Shown in pieces: positions 18,075 to 26,969 of a stretch of 64,000 bases of DNA (positions are counted from its first letter, which is position 1; every line of letters starts with the position of its first letter). Made by a program: the position numbers and the translations under genes. This DNA is from Ralstonia condita (lineage in GTDB: Bacteria; Pseudomonadota; Gammaproteobacteria; Burkholderiales; Burkholderiaceae). The notes beneath the pieces were generated by a model. The model searched no databases. It worked only from the letters and a program-made list of their open reading frames with translations, and was not told the origin of the DNA. The stretch covers positions 186,001 through 250,000 of the forward strand of contig NZ_CATYWO010000001.1 of NCBI RefSeq assembly GCF_958405655.1, in the 5' to 3' direction.

Positions 18075-20960
18075 ATGACTGATCCCGCCTTGCCGTCTGC
18101 CCAGCCATTCCTGAAGACACCCGCGTGTGCGCCCGAGGCGCCCGCTGTCGCGCTGCCGTTTGGGTTGGCTTATTCACGCTACGTTCACCGCCTCGCGCAT
18201 GCACGCGAAGGCTGGGCCGAGCGTGCGCAGGCCGCCGCCGCTGCGCCCATCGACGCGGCGTGGCTCTCCGCGCGCTTTGCCGAGCTGTTCGACACCCACG
18301 CTGTCGAACTGGAGCCTGCGCTCAAGCGTGCCTTGCGGCTGCTGCGCAATGAAGTGTTCGCCGGGCTGGTCGAGCGCGACCTGTCTGGCGCGGCCACGCT
18401 CGATGAAGTGACGGGCACCATGACCGACCTGGCGGAATTTGCCGTGCGCGCGGCCATTTCCGTGATCGGCCGGGACCTGGAGGCCCTGCATGGCCAGCCC
18501 ATCGGGCACGCCTCGGACGAGGTGCAGGAGCTGATGGTGGTGGGCATGGGCAAGCTCGGCGGACGCGAGCTGAACGTTTCGTCCGACATTGACCTGATCT
18601 TCCTCTACGACGAGGAGGGTGACACGCGTGGCGGCCCGCGTCCGCTGTCCAACCATGAGTATTTCACCAAGCTGGGCAGGCGCCTGATCAATGTGCTGGC
18701 CGACGTGACGGAAGACGGGTATGTCTTCCGCGTCGATATGCGCCTGCGCCCGAATGGCGACGCGGGCCCGCTCGTCTGCAGCCTGGGCATGCTCGAGGAG
18801 TACTTCGTCGTGCAGGGCCGCGAATGGGAGCGCTATGCCTGGATCAAGGGCCGCGTCATCACCGACCCGACCAGTGCCCACGCGGCGCGCGTGATTCAGC
18901 AACTGGAGCGCGTCACCACGCCGTTCGTGTTCCGGCGCTATCTCGATTACGGCGTGATCGCGGCGATCCGCGCATTGCACGCGCAGATCCGCGGCGAAGC
19001 GGCCAAGCGAAGCCACGGCGCCAATCGGCAACATGACGGGCAGGCCGGTGCCGACTCGGCGCGAGCGTCTGCGCGCGCGCCCAACATCAAGCTCGGGCGA
19101 GGCGGCATCCGCGAGATCGAATTCGTCGCGCAGGTGTTCCAGCTGATTCGTGGCGGGCAGGATTTTGCGCTGCGCGTGCGGCCCACGCTGGAAGTGCTCC
19201 GCGCGGCTGCGGAGCGTGGCCTGATCGACGCCGACGTGGTGGCGCGCCTGACCGAGGCGTACCGCTTCCTGCGCCAGCTCGAACACCGCCTGCAGTACAT
19301 CGAAGATGCGCAGACGCACAACCTGCCCGGCTCTGCGGAAGACCAGCTGCGCGTGGCCCGCATGATGGGCTTTGCCGATTACGCGGGGCTCGTCGCGCAG
19401 CTTGAGGCCTATCAGGACGAGGTGGCGCAGCAGTTCGAGCAGACCTTTGCGGACAAGCAGGACAGCCAGCCGCCGTGCGCGTCGATCTGGCATGCGGATC
19501 TGCTCGACGACGAGTACACCGAGACTGCCCGCGGGCAGCTTGCCGAGCTTGGCTATGCCGATCCCGACAGTGTGCTCGAGCGCCTGCGGGCCACGCGCAA
19601 TTCGCCGCGCTACCGGGCGCTGTCGGAGGTGAGCCGCCAGCGCTTCGACTTGCTCATCAACCGCGCGCTCGATCACGCCGCGCGGCAGACCGACGCGGAT
19701 GTCACCATCGCGCGCTTTCTCGACTTCTTCGATGCGATCAGCCGGCGCGCGTCGTACCTGTCGCTGCTGAGCGAATACCCGCAGGCGATGGCGCGCGTCG
19801 CCCACACGCTGCACGCGTCGCGCTGGGCGGCCGATTACCTGACGCGCCACCCGCAACTGCTGGACGAGCTGCTGGACGTGGAGGCGCTGTCGGCTCAGCC
19901 CGACTGGCCGGCCTTCCGCGAGCGCGTGCGCGACCGTCTGCGCGCCGCAGAAGACCACGTCGAGATGCAGATGGACATCCTGCGCCAGGAGCATCATGCG
20001 GAGACCTTCCGCGTGCTGCTGCAGGATTTGCAGGGGTTGCTGAGCGTCGAGCACATCAGCGACCGCCTGTCCGACCTGGCCGACGCCATGCTCGACCTGA
20101 CGCTGGAAACCGTGTGGCAGCAGGTGAGCACGCGCCACCGCGAGGTGCCGCGCTTTGCCGTGGTCGCCTATGGGCGCCTGGGCGGCAAGGAACTCGGCTA
20201 TGCGTCGGATCTCGACATCATCTTCCTCTATGACGATGACGACGAGCGCGCTCCCGACGTGTACGCGTCCTTCGCGCGCAAGCTCATCACCTGGCTGACC
20301 AGTCATACCGCCGCGGGCACGCTGTTCGACGTGGATACACGCCTGCGTCCGAACGGCGCGGCGGGTCTGATGGTCACCCACTTCGAGGCCTTCCGCCGCT
20401 ACCAGATGCGCGAGGGCGACAACGCGGCCTGGGTATGGGAGCACCAGGCGCTCACGCGCGCCCGCTTCTGTGCCGGCGATGCGGAGATCGGCGCGCGCTT
20501 CGAGGCGCTGCGCACCGCCGTGCTGCGCCAGCATCGCGAAGCCGGTCCGCTGCGCGACGAGATCGTCGCGATGCGCGAACGCGTGCTCGAAGGTCACCTC
20601 AATCCCACGCAGTTCTTCGATCTGAAGCACGACCGCGGGGGCATGGTGGATATCGAATTCACCGTGCAGTTCCTGGTGCTGCTGCACAGCGAGGTGCATG
20701 CCCGGCTCACCGGCAACAAGGGCAACATTGCGCTGCTGCACATGGCGGGCGAGCTTGGCCTGATCGATGCCACGCGCGCCGCGCAAGTCGCCGACGCTTA
20801 CCGCGATTTCCGGGCCCGGCAGCACAAGCTGCGGCTCGACGGGCAATCCGCCGCGCGGGTCGCGGCCGGTACCTGTGCGCACGAGACCGCCCAGGTGCGT
20901 GCATTGTGGGCGGAGGTGTTCGGCGTGCCACCGGTGCCGTCGGCCCCACCTGCAGCATGA
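18075..20960 (+). CDS. glnE: Glutamine synthetase adenylyltransferase/deadenylylase GlnE
   Basis: A 961-residue bifunctional enzyme that attaches AMP to glutamine synthetase, or removes it, in response to PII and glutamine. Two nucleotidyltransferase domains are visible: ELNVSSDIDLIFLYDEEGD near residue 170 (deadenylylase half) and ELGYASDLDIIFLYDDDDE near residue 710 (adenylylase half). The linker holds IKLGRGGIREIEFVAQVFQL. A short Ala/Ser/Arg-rich insert near residue 320 just before that motif looks like a loop extension. The start is the first ATG that fits the family; the frame is open further upstream over yhdP. Its stop overlaps the rhombosortase start. Confidence 0.96.
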   Translation: MTDPALPSAQPFLKTPACAPEAPAVALPFGLAYSRYVHRLAHAREGWAERAQAAAAAPIDAAWLSARFAELFDTHAVELEPALKRALRLLRNEVFAGLVERDLSGAATLDEVTGTMTDLAEFAVRAAISVIGRDLEALHGQPIGHASDEVQELMVVGMGKLGGRELNVSSDIDLIFLYDEEGDTRGGPRPLSNHEYFTKLGRRLINVLADVTEDGYVFRVDMRLRPNGDAGPLVCSLGMLEEYFVVQGREWERYAWIKGRVITDPTSAHAARVIQQLERVTTPFVFRRYLDYGVIAAIRALHAQIRGEAAKRSHGANRQHDGQAGADSARASARAPNIKLGRGGIREIEFVAQVFQLIRGGQDFALRVRPTLEVLRAAAERGLIDADVVARLTEAYRFLRQLEHRLQYIEDAQTHNLPGSAEDQLRVARMMGFADYAGLVAQLEAYQDEVAQQFEQTFADKQDSQPPCASIWHADLLDDEYTETARGQLAELGYADPDSVLERLRATRNSPRYRALSEVSRQRFDLLINRALDHAARQTDADVTIARFLDFFDAISRRASYLSLLSEYPQAMARVAHTLHASRWAADYLTRHPQLLDELLDVEALSAQPDWPAFRERVRDRLRAAEDHVEMQMDILRQEHHAETFRVLLQDLQGLLSVEHISDRLSDLADAMLDLTLETVWQQVSTRHREVPRFAVVAYGRLGGKELGYASDLDIIFLYDDDDERAPDVYASFARKLITWLTSHTAAGTLFDVDTRLRPNGAAGLMVTHFEAFRRYQMREGDNAAWVWEHQALTRARFCAGDAEIGARFEALRTAVLRQHREAGPLRDEIVAMRERVLEGHLNPTQFFDLKHDRGGMVDIEFTVQFLVLLHSEVHARLTGNKGNIALLHMAGELGLIDATRAAQVADAYRDFRARQHKLRLDGQSAARVAAGTCAHETAQVRALWAEVFGVPPVPSAPPAA

Positions 20961-21577
20961 GTGCGCATCGACGTGCGGTACAAACCTGGGGCGCGTGTGC
21001 TGGCGTCGCCACGCTGTCTGCGGCGTTCTCGTTCGTGCCGTGGCTTCATGCGGTCGGGTTGTACCGGCGCGATGCCGTGCACGCTGGACAGTGGTGGCGT
21101 CTTGTCACGGCCATGTGGGTGCATCTGGATGCGTGGCACTGGTTGGCGGACGTGATGGCGGCAGCGGGGCTCATCCTGCTGGTGGCGCGCGTGTTGCGGC
21201 CGCAGGTCATCGTCGGTGCGCTGGTGGCGTGCGGCGTACTGGTACAGATTGCCTTGCTCAGTCAGCCCGCGGTGCAGTGGTACGGCGGGCTCTCCGGCGC
21301 GCTGCACGGGCTGGCCGCGTGGGGTGGGCTGCGAATGCTGCGCCCGTCCGTGGAGGCGGAGGACGATCGTTTCTCGCGCTGGATCGGCGTGCTGCTCTGT
21401 GTGGGTGTGCTCGTGAAGGTGTGGTTCGAGCAATCCTGGCTCTCACCCGTTGCGTACGACCCGCGCTGGGGGTTTGGCGTGGTCCGGATCGCACACGCCT
21501 TCGGCGCAGCGAGCGGATTGCTGATCTGGGTGCTGGGCGAGTGGCGCGCCCAGGGCGGATTGAGAAAGCAGCCCTGA
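20957..21577 (+). CDS. Rhombosortase (rhomboid-like intramembrane protease)
   Basis: A 206-residue membrane protein of the rhomboid fold with about six hydrophobic segments. The catalytic serine lies in YGGLSGALHG (S113) and the histidine in RIAHAFGAASG (H180), the Ser-His dyad of rhomboids. HLDAWHWLAD near residue 57 is typical of the rhombosortase branch, which processes proteins with a C-terminal GlyGly-CTERM tail; RssP in Vibrio cholerae is the studied example. The ATG overlaps the glnE stop as ATGA. A protein with a GlyGly-CTERM tail is encoded next to it on the other strand, which strongly supports the call. Confidence 0.9.
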   Translation: MSAHRRAVQTWGACAGVATLSAAFSFVPWLHAVGLYRRDAVHAGQWWRLVTAMWVHLDAWHWLADVMAAAGLILLVARVLRPQVIVGALVACGVLVQIALLSQPAVQWYGGLSGALHGLAAWGGLRMLRPSVEAEDDRFSRWIGVLLCVGVLVKVWFEQSWLSPVAYDPRWGFGVVRIAHAFGAASGLLIWVLGEWRAQGGLRKQP

Positions 21578-21710
21578 CGGCCGGTCGGCGGTGCAGCGGT
21601 TGGTACACGCGTGCCTCCGCCGGATGGGTGACCCTGTGTGTGCCACCCACCTGGGCCATCGCCGCTGAATGCGTGCCTCGCCACCGCGCGCGGCGCCAAT
21701 GCGGGTGCCC

Positions 21711-21739
21711 AAAAAAAACCGCCTCCGAGTGGAGGCGGT
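21711..21739 (-). terminator. Rho-independent terminator of the S8 protease gene
   Basis: On the minus strand the nine-base stem ACCGCCTCC / GGAGGCGGT with a 4-base loop is followed by eight T residues, 22 bp after the protease stop. The 130 bp between it and the rhombosortase stop hold no supported gene. Confidence 0.9.
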
Positions 21740-21760
21740 GTTGGATCCGCAGCGAGCGAC

Positions 21761-23389
21761 TCAGTGCATCGACACGCGCTTGCGCCGGCATGCCAGTCCC
21801 AGCGCCAGCAGCACAGCCGCGCCAGCGAGCGGAATGGCGCCGCCGCCACCGCCACCGCCCGAGCTGCCCGAACCGGACGAGCCATTGCCGATGCCAGCAG
21901 GTGCGGTGCGCTGGGCATAACCGACGGCGCCGGCGGTATCCAGCAGCCCCGCGCCGCACACGCCGGTGTTGACGGCGCAATACGTGCCGCTCGGGTGCGG
22001 GCGCGCCGTCTGTTGCAGGCCCGCCAGGATCTGAGCGTTGGACAGCTGCGGCTGTACGCTCAGCATGAGTGCGATCGTGCCGGCCACTTCGGGGGTGGAG
22101 AAGCTGGTGCCTGCGACCGCGCCAGGGGCAGTCGCATTCGGTTTGACAACCGCAGTGCCCGGCGAATACTGGCCATCATTGGAGTCAACGATAATCGTGG
22201 ACGGCGTTGCGCATGATGGTTGCGAGTTCGGGCAGCCGCCGCCCGGCGCGCTGATCGCGACCTGCGGGCCCACATTGGCGTAACTGGCGTTCTCGCCGCT
22301 GTCCACGTGCGCAGTGACGGCAATGGCCCCGGCGCAGTTGGCCGGCGCATCGACGCTCTGCGCTGCCTCGTTGCCCGCCGCAGCGACGACGACCGTGCCG
22401 AGCGCGGCAAGCCTGTTCACCGCATCCTGCTCAGCGGCCGAACACGAACCCGTGCTGCCCAGACTCACGTTGACCACGCGCGCCGGGTTGGCATTGGCGG
22501 GCGCGCCCGATACGGGAAGGCCGCCGGCCCACAGCATGCCATCCACGGTGTCCGACAGCAGCGCGCCACACCTGCCCGACACGCGCACCGGCACGATATT
22601 GGTGTTCCAGCCAACGCCGGCAATGTCGGTCCCATTGTTGGTTGCGGCCGCCAATACGCTCGACACCTCGGTGCCGTGCCAACTGCTGTATTGCGGATAT
22701 GTCTCGGTGGTGGAGCAGGAGAGGGACGGATACTCCGTGGCGGAGGTCACGCCGTCACCCATGTCGTGGGCGTCGGGTCCTCGGCCATACGTGTTCCCGG
22801 CCCGGATCGGGTCGGAAATGAAGTTGTACCCGGGCAGGATCTTGCTCGACAGATCGGGGTGGTCGGTATAGCCGGTGTCCACGACCGCAACCACCAAGTT
22901 CGGCGAGCCTTTTGTAATGTCCCATGCTGGCTGCATGTTGATGCCACCGGGTACGACCGTCGGCAAGGCCAGGTTGTTCTGAATTGCGAAGAATTGATCG
23001 TTGGGAATGGCACTGGGGTGCAGTACGCGATCGGGCACCACATAGGCCACACGGGCATCCTGCGCGATCTTGGCGACGGCAGCTTCGATGCTGGCGGGGT
23101 CGGTCAGGCCGGTGCGCATGAGCTGTGCATCGGTGGCCAGCGTGCGCTTGACCTGCAGGGTGCTGCCGGCTGCCTGCGCCACTGACAGCAGCCGGTTGCC
23201 TGCTTCCGTGGCCGACAGCGGCTTGCGCGTCCCGCTGGTGTCGTCGCGCCATTTGATGATCAGGTCGCCCGTGTATTGCGGCTGCGGTGTGGCAGCGTTG
23301 GCAGGGAGGCCGCCAATCAACCAGGTGGCCAAGGCTATGTTGGTCCCCGTACGCAGCCAGGATTTCAAACGAACGAAGGAGGGGGGCAT
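21761..23389 (-). CDS. Secreted subtilisin-like (S8) protease with GlyGly-CTERM tail
   Basis: A 542-residue preproprotease. Signal peptide: residues 1-33 (ending LPANAA). Propeptide: about 38-130, starting GDLIIKWRDD and closing with VVPDRV. Catalytic domain: Asp171 in VVAVVDTGYTDHPDLS, His238 in HGTEVSSVLAA, Ser431 in GTSFSTPEVAGT. The C-terminus is a Ser/Gly linker, a run of seven glycines (511-517), a hydrophobic helix and a basic end (RRKR), which is the GlyGly-CTERM signal recognised by rhombosortase. Such proteins are usually exported by type II secretion and released or lipidated at the surface. Transcribed toward the rhombosortase gene. The start is taken at the signal peptide; no strong ribosome site is visible. 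Confidence 0.93.
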   Translation of the reverse strand: MPPSFVRLKSWLRTGTNIALATWLIGGLPANAATPQPQYTGDLIIKWRDDTSGTRKPLSATEAGNRLLSVAQAAGSTLQVKRTLATDAQLMRTGLTDPASIEAAVAKIAQDARVAYVVPDRVLHPSAIPNDQFFAIQNNLALPTVVPGGINMQPAWDITKGSPNLVVAVVDTGYTDHPDLSSKILPGYNFISDPIRAGNTYGRGPDAHDMGDGVTSATEYPSLSCSTTETYPQYSSWHGTEVSSVLAAATNNGTDIAGVGWNTNIVPVRVSGRCGALLSDTVDGMLWAGGLPVSGAPANANPARVVNVSLGSTGSCSAAEQDAVNRLAALGTVVVAAAGNEAAQSVDAPANCAGAIAVTAHVDSGENASYANVGPQVAISAPGGGCPNSQPSCATPSTIIVDSNDGQYSPGTAVVKPNATAPGAVAGTSFSTPEVAGTIALMLSVQPQLSNAQILAGLQQTARPHPSGTYCAVNTGVCGAGLLDTAGAVGYAQRTAPAGIGNGSSGSGSSGGGGGGGAIPLAGAAVLLALGLACRRKRVSMH

Positions 23390-23657
23390 CAGCGGCGCTC
23401 CATGGCAACTTACTGAGATGAGAAACGTCGTCAGGATGTGATCGTTGACATGACGTGACACGAAATCAAAGGTAGCACGCGACTTGTCCCTTTGATGTGG
23501 CAGAAATGCGTTTGAGCATGCAGGGAAAACCCGATCCGCGCACCCAAAAAGCGTGTCGATACCGATGCAAGGGCGCCGGGCGCATGAAATCCCCCACGTA
23601 GCCGCCATGTGGGGAGGCGCCCCGTGTGCGGCGGGGTGGACAGGTAAGGCAGCGCGC

Positions 23658-24104
23658 CTAGCGCTGGATCTTCATCACGCGGTCGGGATCGGCCGAGGCG
23701 ATGCCCGGCGTGGAGCGCAGGGCCGAGACCGCCCCCTCCAGCGTTGCCGACGGATCGCCCGAACTCGCGCGCACCACCCAGAAGCCGCCGGACATCGGCC
23801 GGACGACGGCAAACGCCAAGCGCGGCGTTGCGCGCGCGCCCGCCGCATCCAGCACACCCTGCACGGTGGTGGATGAAGTCGTCGGCGAGCTCAGGCCGAC
23901 GATGATGTCACCCAATGCGTGCGCTGCGGACACGGCCGCCGGCGGCTGGGCGTTGGCAGATGCCGGGTCCATGGCGGGCGGCTTGCCAGGATCAATCGCG
24001 GGCACCGACTTGCACGCGGCCAGCAGGCACAGGCTCAGCGTCGCGGTCAGCGCGGGCTTGGCAAGCGACAGCCGGGTGAGGGTTCGGGCATCCGGACGGG
24101 TCAT
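23658..24104 (-). CDS. Lipoprotein resembling a stand-alone S8 propeptide
   Basis: A 148-residue predicted lipoprotein. The signal peptide ends in the lipobox LLAAC (Cys31); +2 is Lys, not Asp, so outer-membrane sorting is expected. After a Pro/Ala-rich linker, residues 64-148 parallel the propeptide of the neighbouring protease: both begin with a GD-I-I strand and end with a helix of the form GAVSAL / AAVAKI, then PDRV. GD to PDR is 75 residues here and 78 in the protease. Stand-alone propeptide-like (I9-type) proteins can act as subtilisin inhibitors or folding helpers, so that role is inferred. It is 268 bp upstream of the protease gene, same strand. Confidence 0.8.
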   Translation of the reverse strand: MTRPDARTLTRLSLAKPALTATLSLCLLAACKSVPAIDPGKPPAMDPASANAQPPAAVSAAHALGDIIVGLSSPTTSSTTVQGVLDAAGARATPRLAFAVVRPMSGGFWVVRASSGDPSATLEGAVSALRSTPGIASADPDRVMKIQR

Positions 24105-24185
24105 GACGTTCTCCTTGGATTCGGGTAAGCGCGCCTGCGCAAGATCGCGCTGGCGCGAGGCAGGCGCCGGGATCGGAATGGGCAA

Positions 24186-25892
24186 TCACTGCGCCGCACG
24201 CCGGGATTTCCGCGCGGCCGGTGCCGGCGCCGGATGGGCGCGGCCCGCAGTGAGCATCTCGTCCGCATGCCTGCGCGTGGTGTCGGTCAGCGACGCGCCG
24301 CCCAGCATGCGGGCAATCTCGTCCACGCGGCCGCCGGCGTCCAGCACCACGAGGTCGGAGCGGGTGCTGCCTGCAACAGTCTGCTTGGCAACCTGGATAT
24401 GGTGATTCGCCAGCGCGGCCACTTGCGGCAGGTGGGTCACGCACAGGACCTGGCGGCGCGTGCCCAGCTCGCGCAGGCGCCGGCCTACGACCTCCGCGAC
24501 CGCCCCGCCGATGCCGGAATCCACTTCGTCGAAGATCAGCGTGGGCGTCGGGCTCGCTTCGCTGGCGATAACGGAAATCGCCAGGCTGATCCGCGCCAGT
24601 TCGCCCCCCGACGCGACCTTCGCCAACGGCCGTGGCGACACACCCGCGTGCCCCGCGACAAGAAACTCGACTTGCTCAAGCCCGGCCGCGCTCCCTTGCT
24701 CGAGCGCATGCAGGGCGATATCAAAGCGGCCGCCCGCCATCGACAGGCCCTGCATCGCGTCGGTCACGGCCTCGGCGAGTTCGCGTGCGGCTTTGGCCCG
24801 CGCGCGCGACAGCGCCTTGGCGACGTCGACATACGCGGCATGCGTGTGCGCCTCCTGCGCCTGCAGTGCGTCAAGGTCGGACGCGGCCTGCAGCGCTGCC
24901 AGTTGCGACTGGCGCTCGGCGAGTTCAGCGGGCAGCGTCTCGGGCGCGACGCGGTATTTGCGCGCCATCGTGTGCAGCGCCTGCATGCGCGCATCGACTT
25001 CGGCCAGACGGTCCGGGTCGAGTTCTGCGCGGTCGGCATACCGGGCGAGGGTGTGCACGGCCTCCTGAATCTGCACCTCGGCAGGTTCCAGCGCGGCCAG
25101 CACGTCGGCCAGCGCCGGGTCGAACTCGGCAAGCTCGCGCAGCGTATGCAGTGTCGCGCCGAGTTGCGTCAGCACGGCACCCTCCGATTCCGACAGGCCG
25201 TCAAGCGCGGCGCGCGTGCCCTCGATCAGGCTGGCGGCGTGCGACAGGCGATGGTGCTCCGCCTGCACGTCTTCCCACTCGCCAGGCTGCGGGGCGAGCT
25301 TGAGCAGTTCATTGACCTGCCATTCGATGCGTTCGCGCTCAAGCTGGGCCTCGCGCGATTGCTGCTCGGCGGCCTCGCGCAGCCGCACGACAGCTTGCCA
25401 CGCGCGGTAATGCTCGCCCACCACGCGCACGTCGCCTTCCAGACCGGCGTGGGCGTCGAGCAGGCTGCGCTGGGCGTCGGTCTTGAGTAGCTGTTGATGC
25501 GCGTGCTGGCCGTGGATGTCGACGAGCTGCTCGCCGATTTCGCGCAACTGCGCCATCGTGACGGCCGCACCGTTGATGAACGCCTTGCTGCGGCCCGCGG
25601 CATCGACCGTGCGGCGCAGGAGGATGACGCCTTCGTCGTCGTGCAATTCATGCGCTTGCAGCCACGCGGCCACATGCGGATGCACGTCGAATTCAGCGGT
25701 GATGTCGGCGCGCGGGGCCCCCTCGCGTACGACGGCGGCATCGGCGCGCTCGCCGAGCGTCAGCGCCAGGGCGTCGATCAGGATCGATTTGCCGGCGCCG
25801 GTCTCGCCCGTGAATACAGTGAAGCCGTCGGACAGGTCGAGGTCCAGCGCATGGACGATGACAAAGTCGCGGATGGTAAGGCTGCGCAGCAT
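24186..25892 (-). CDS. recN: DNA repair protein RecN
   Basis: A 568-residue SMC-like ATPase that acts in double-strand break repair. The Walker A motif is GETGAGKSILIDAL (residues 29-42). A long coiled-coil hairpin occupies roughly residues 150-360, and the C-terminal part has the ABC signature KVASGGELARISLAI and Walker B TLIFDEVDSGIGG. It starts at MLRSLTIRDF, matching E. coli RecN; the upstream in-frame stretch overlaps nadK. It is 22 bp downstream of nadK in the same direction. Confidence 0.96.
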   Translation of the reverse strand: MLRSLTIRDFVIVHALDLDLSDGFTVFTGETGAGKSILIDALALTLGERADAAVVREGAPRADITAEFDVHPHVAAWLQAHELHDDEGVILLRRTVDAAGRSKAFINGAAVTMAQLREIGEQLVDIHGQHAHQQLLKTDAQRSLLDAHAGLEGDVRVVGEHYRAWQAVVRLREAAEQQSREAQLERERIEWQVNELLKLAPQPGEWEDVQAEHHRLSHAASLIEGTRAALDGLSESEGAVLTQLGATLHTLRELAEFDPALADVLAALEPAEVQIQEAVHTLARYADRAELDPDRLAEVDARMQALHTMARKYRVAPETLPAELAERQSQLAALQAASDLDALQAQEAHTHAAYVDVAKALSRARAKAARELAEAVTDAMQGLSMAGGRFDIALHALEQGSAAGLEQVEFLVAGHAGVSPRPLAKVASGGELARISLAISVIASEASPTPTLIFDEVDSGIGGAVAEVVGRRLRELGTRRQVLCVTHLPQVAALANHHIQVAKQTVAGSTRSDLVVLDAGGRVDEIARMLGGASLTDTTRRHADEMLTAGRAHPAPAPAARKSRRAAQ

Positions 25893-25914
25893 GGTGCGTC
25901 GATGGGGGTTGGGT

Positions 25915-26859
25915 TTACAGCCGGTTGTCTTCGGTCGGGTACTCGTGCCAGTGCAGCTTCTTGCGCAGCGTGGCGTAGTAGTTGTAGCCAACCGGATGCA
26001 GTAGTTGCACGGTGCGCTCGGAGCGGCGCACCACGATGCGGTCACCCGGCAGCAGCGAGGTCAGCGATTGCATGTCGAAGTTGACGCTGGCATCACGACC
26101 GCTGGTCACCTGGATGACAACCTCCGCGTCGTGTGGAATGACGATCGGCCGGTTCGACAGCGAGTGCGGTGCAATCGGCACCAGCACCAGGCCCGACAGC
26201 GCCGGATGCAGGATCGGCCCGCCGGCGGAGAGCGCGTAGGCGGTCGAGCCCGTTGGTGTGGAGACGATCAGGCCGTCCGAACGCTGGTTGTACATGAAGA
26301 AACCGTCGACCGAGACGGCCAGTTCCACCATGCCTGAGAAGCCCGAGCGGTTGACGACCACATCGTTGAAGGCCAGGGCCGAGAAGATGACTTCGTCGTC
26401 GCGCACGACCTGCGCCTGCAGGAGCGCGCGCATCTCGGCCTCGTAGCGGCCGGACAGCATGTCGGGCAGCACGGTGTGCACGTCTTCGAACGGGATGTCG
26501 GTCATGAAACCCAGCCGACCGTGGTTCACGCCGATCACGGGCACGCTGGCGCCGGCCAGGTGTCGTCCAATGCCGAGCAGTGTGCCGTCGCCGCCGAGCA
26601 CCACGGCCACGTCGGCATGGCGTGCCATCTCTTCGGGCGGCAGGGCAGGGTAATCCTGGACACCGATATTGAGCGCCGTTTCACGCTCGAACACGATGTC
26701 ATGCCCGCGACCGGCTATGCACGAAGCCAACTCCATGAGCGGGCCGGCGATGTTGGCGGCCGAATACCGGCCGACCAGCGCGACAGTCTTGAACGGCGAG
26801 GCAGGCGAAGGCGAGGCGGCGGGAGCTTGCGGGGCCACGGTAGACGGGGGAATCGACAT
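25915..26859 (-). CDS. nadK: NAD kinase
   Basis: A 314-residue ATP-NAD kinase that makes NADP. The signature VVLGGDGTLLGIGRHL near residue 86 and the conserved VSTPTGSTAYALSAGGPI near residue 203 are clear. The N-terminus has a short Pro/Ala-rich extension before FKTVALVGRY, and the start MSIPPST is the first plausible ATG. It is divergent from hrcA, and recN follows on the same strand, the usual betaproteobacterial order. Confidence 0.96.
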   Translation of the reverse strand: MSIPPSTVAPQAPAASPSPASPFKTVALVGRYSAANIAGPLMELASCIAGRGHDIVFERETALNIGVQDYPALPPEEMARHADVAVVLGGDGTLLGIGRHLAGASVPVIGVNHGRLGFMTDIPFEDVHTVLPDMLSGRYEAEMRALLQAQVVRDDEVIFSALAFNDVVVNRSGFSGMVELAVSVDGFFMYNQRSDGLIVSTPTGSTAYALSAGGPILHPALSGLVLVPIAPHSLSNRPIVIPHDAEVVIQVTSGRDASVNFDMQSLTSLLPGDRIVVRRSERTVQLLHPVGYNYYATLRKKLHWHEYPTEDNRL

Positions 26860-26969
26860 GCGCGCATTACACCATATCAATATGACCCTCGCCACGTTTG
26901 AACCTGTTTGGCGAGAAACGCCTGCGTCACGCGCAGATTGGCGTCGAATTTGCGTAAAATTGAAAAATC

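Noticed and set aside
18174..20882. 902-codon leftward frame inside glnE
   Set aside because: Antisense mirror of glnE; low-complexity composition and no domain pattern, while the plus-strand frame has both nucleotidyltransferase motifs.
26860..26969. Possible CIRCE element upstream of hrcA
   Set aside because: I looked for TTAGCACTC-N9-GAGTGCTAA and found only a short GGCG/CGCC repeat, which does not fit.
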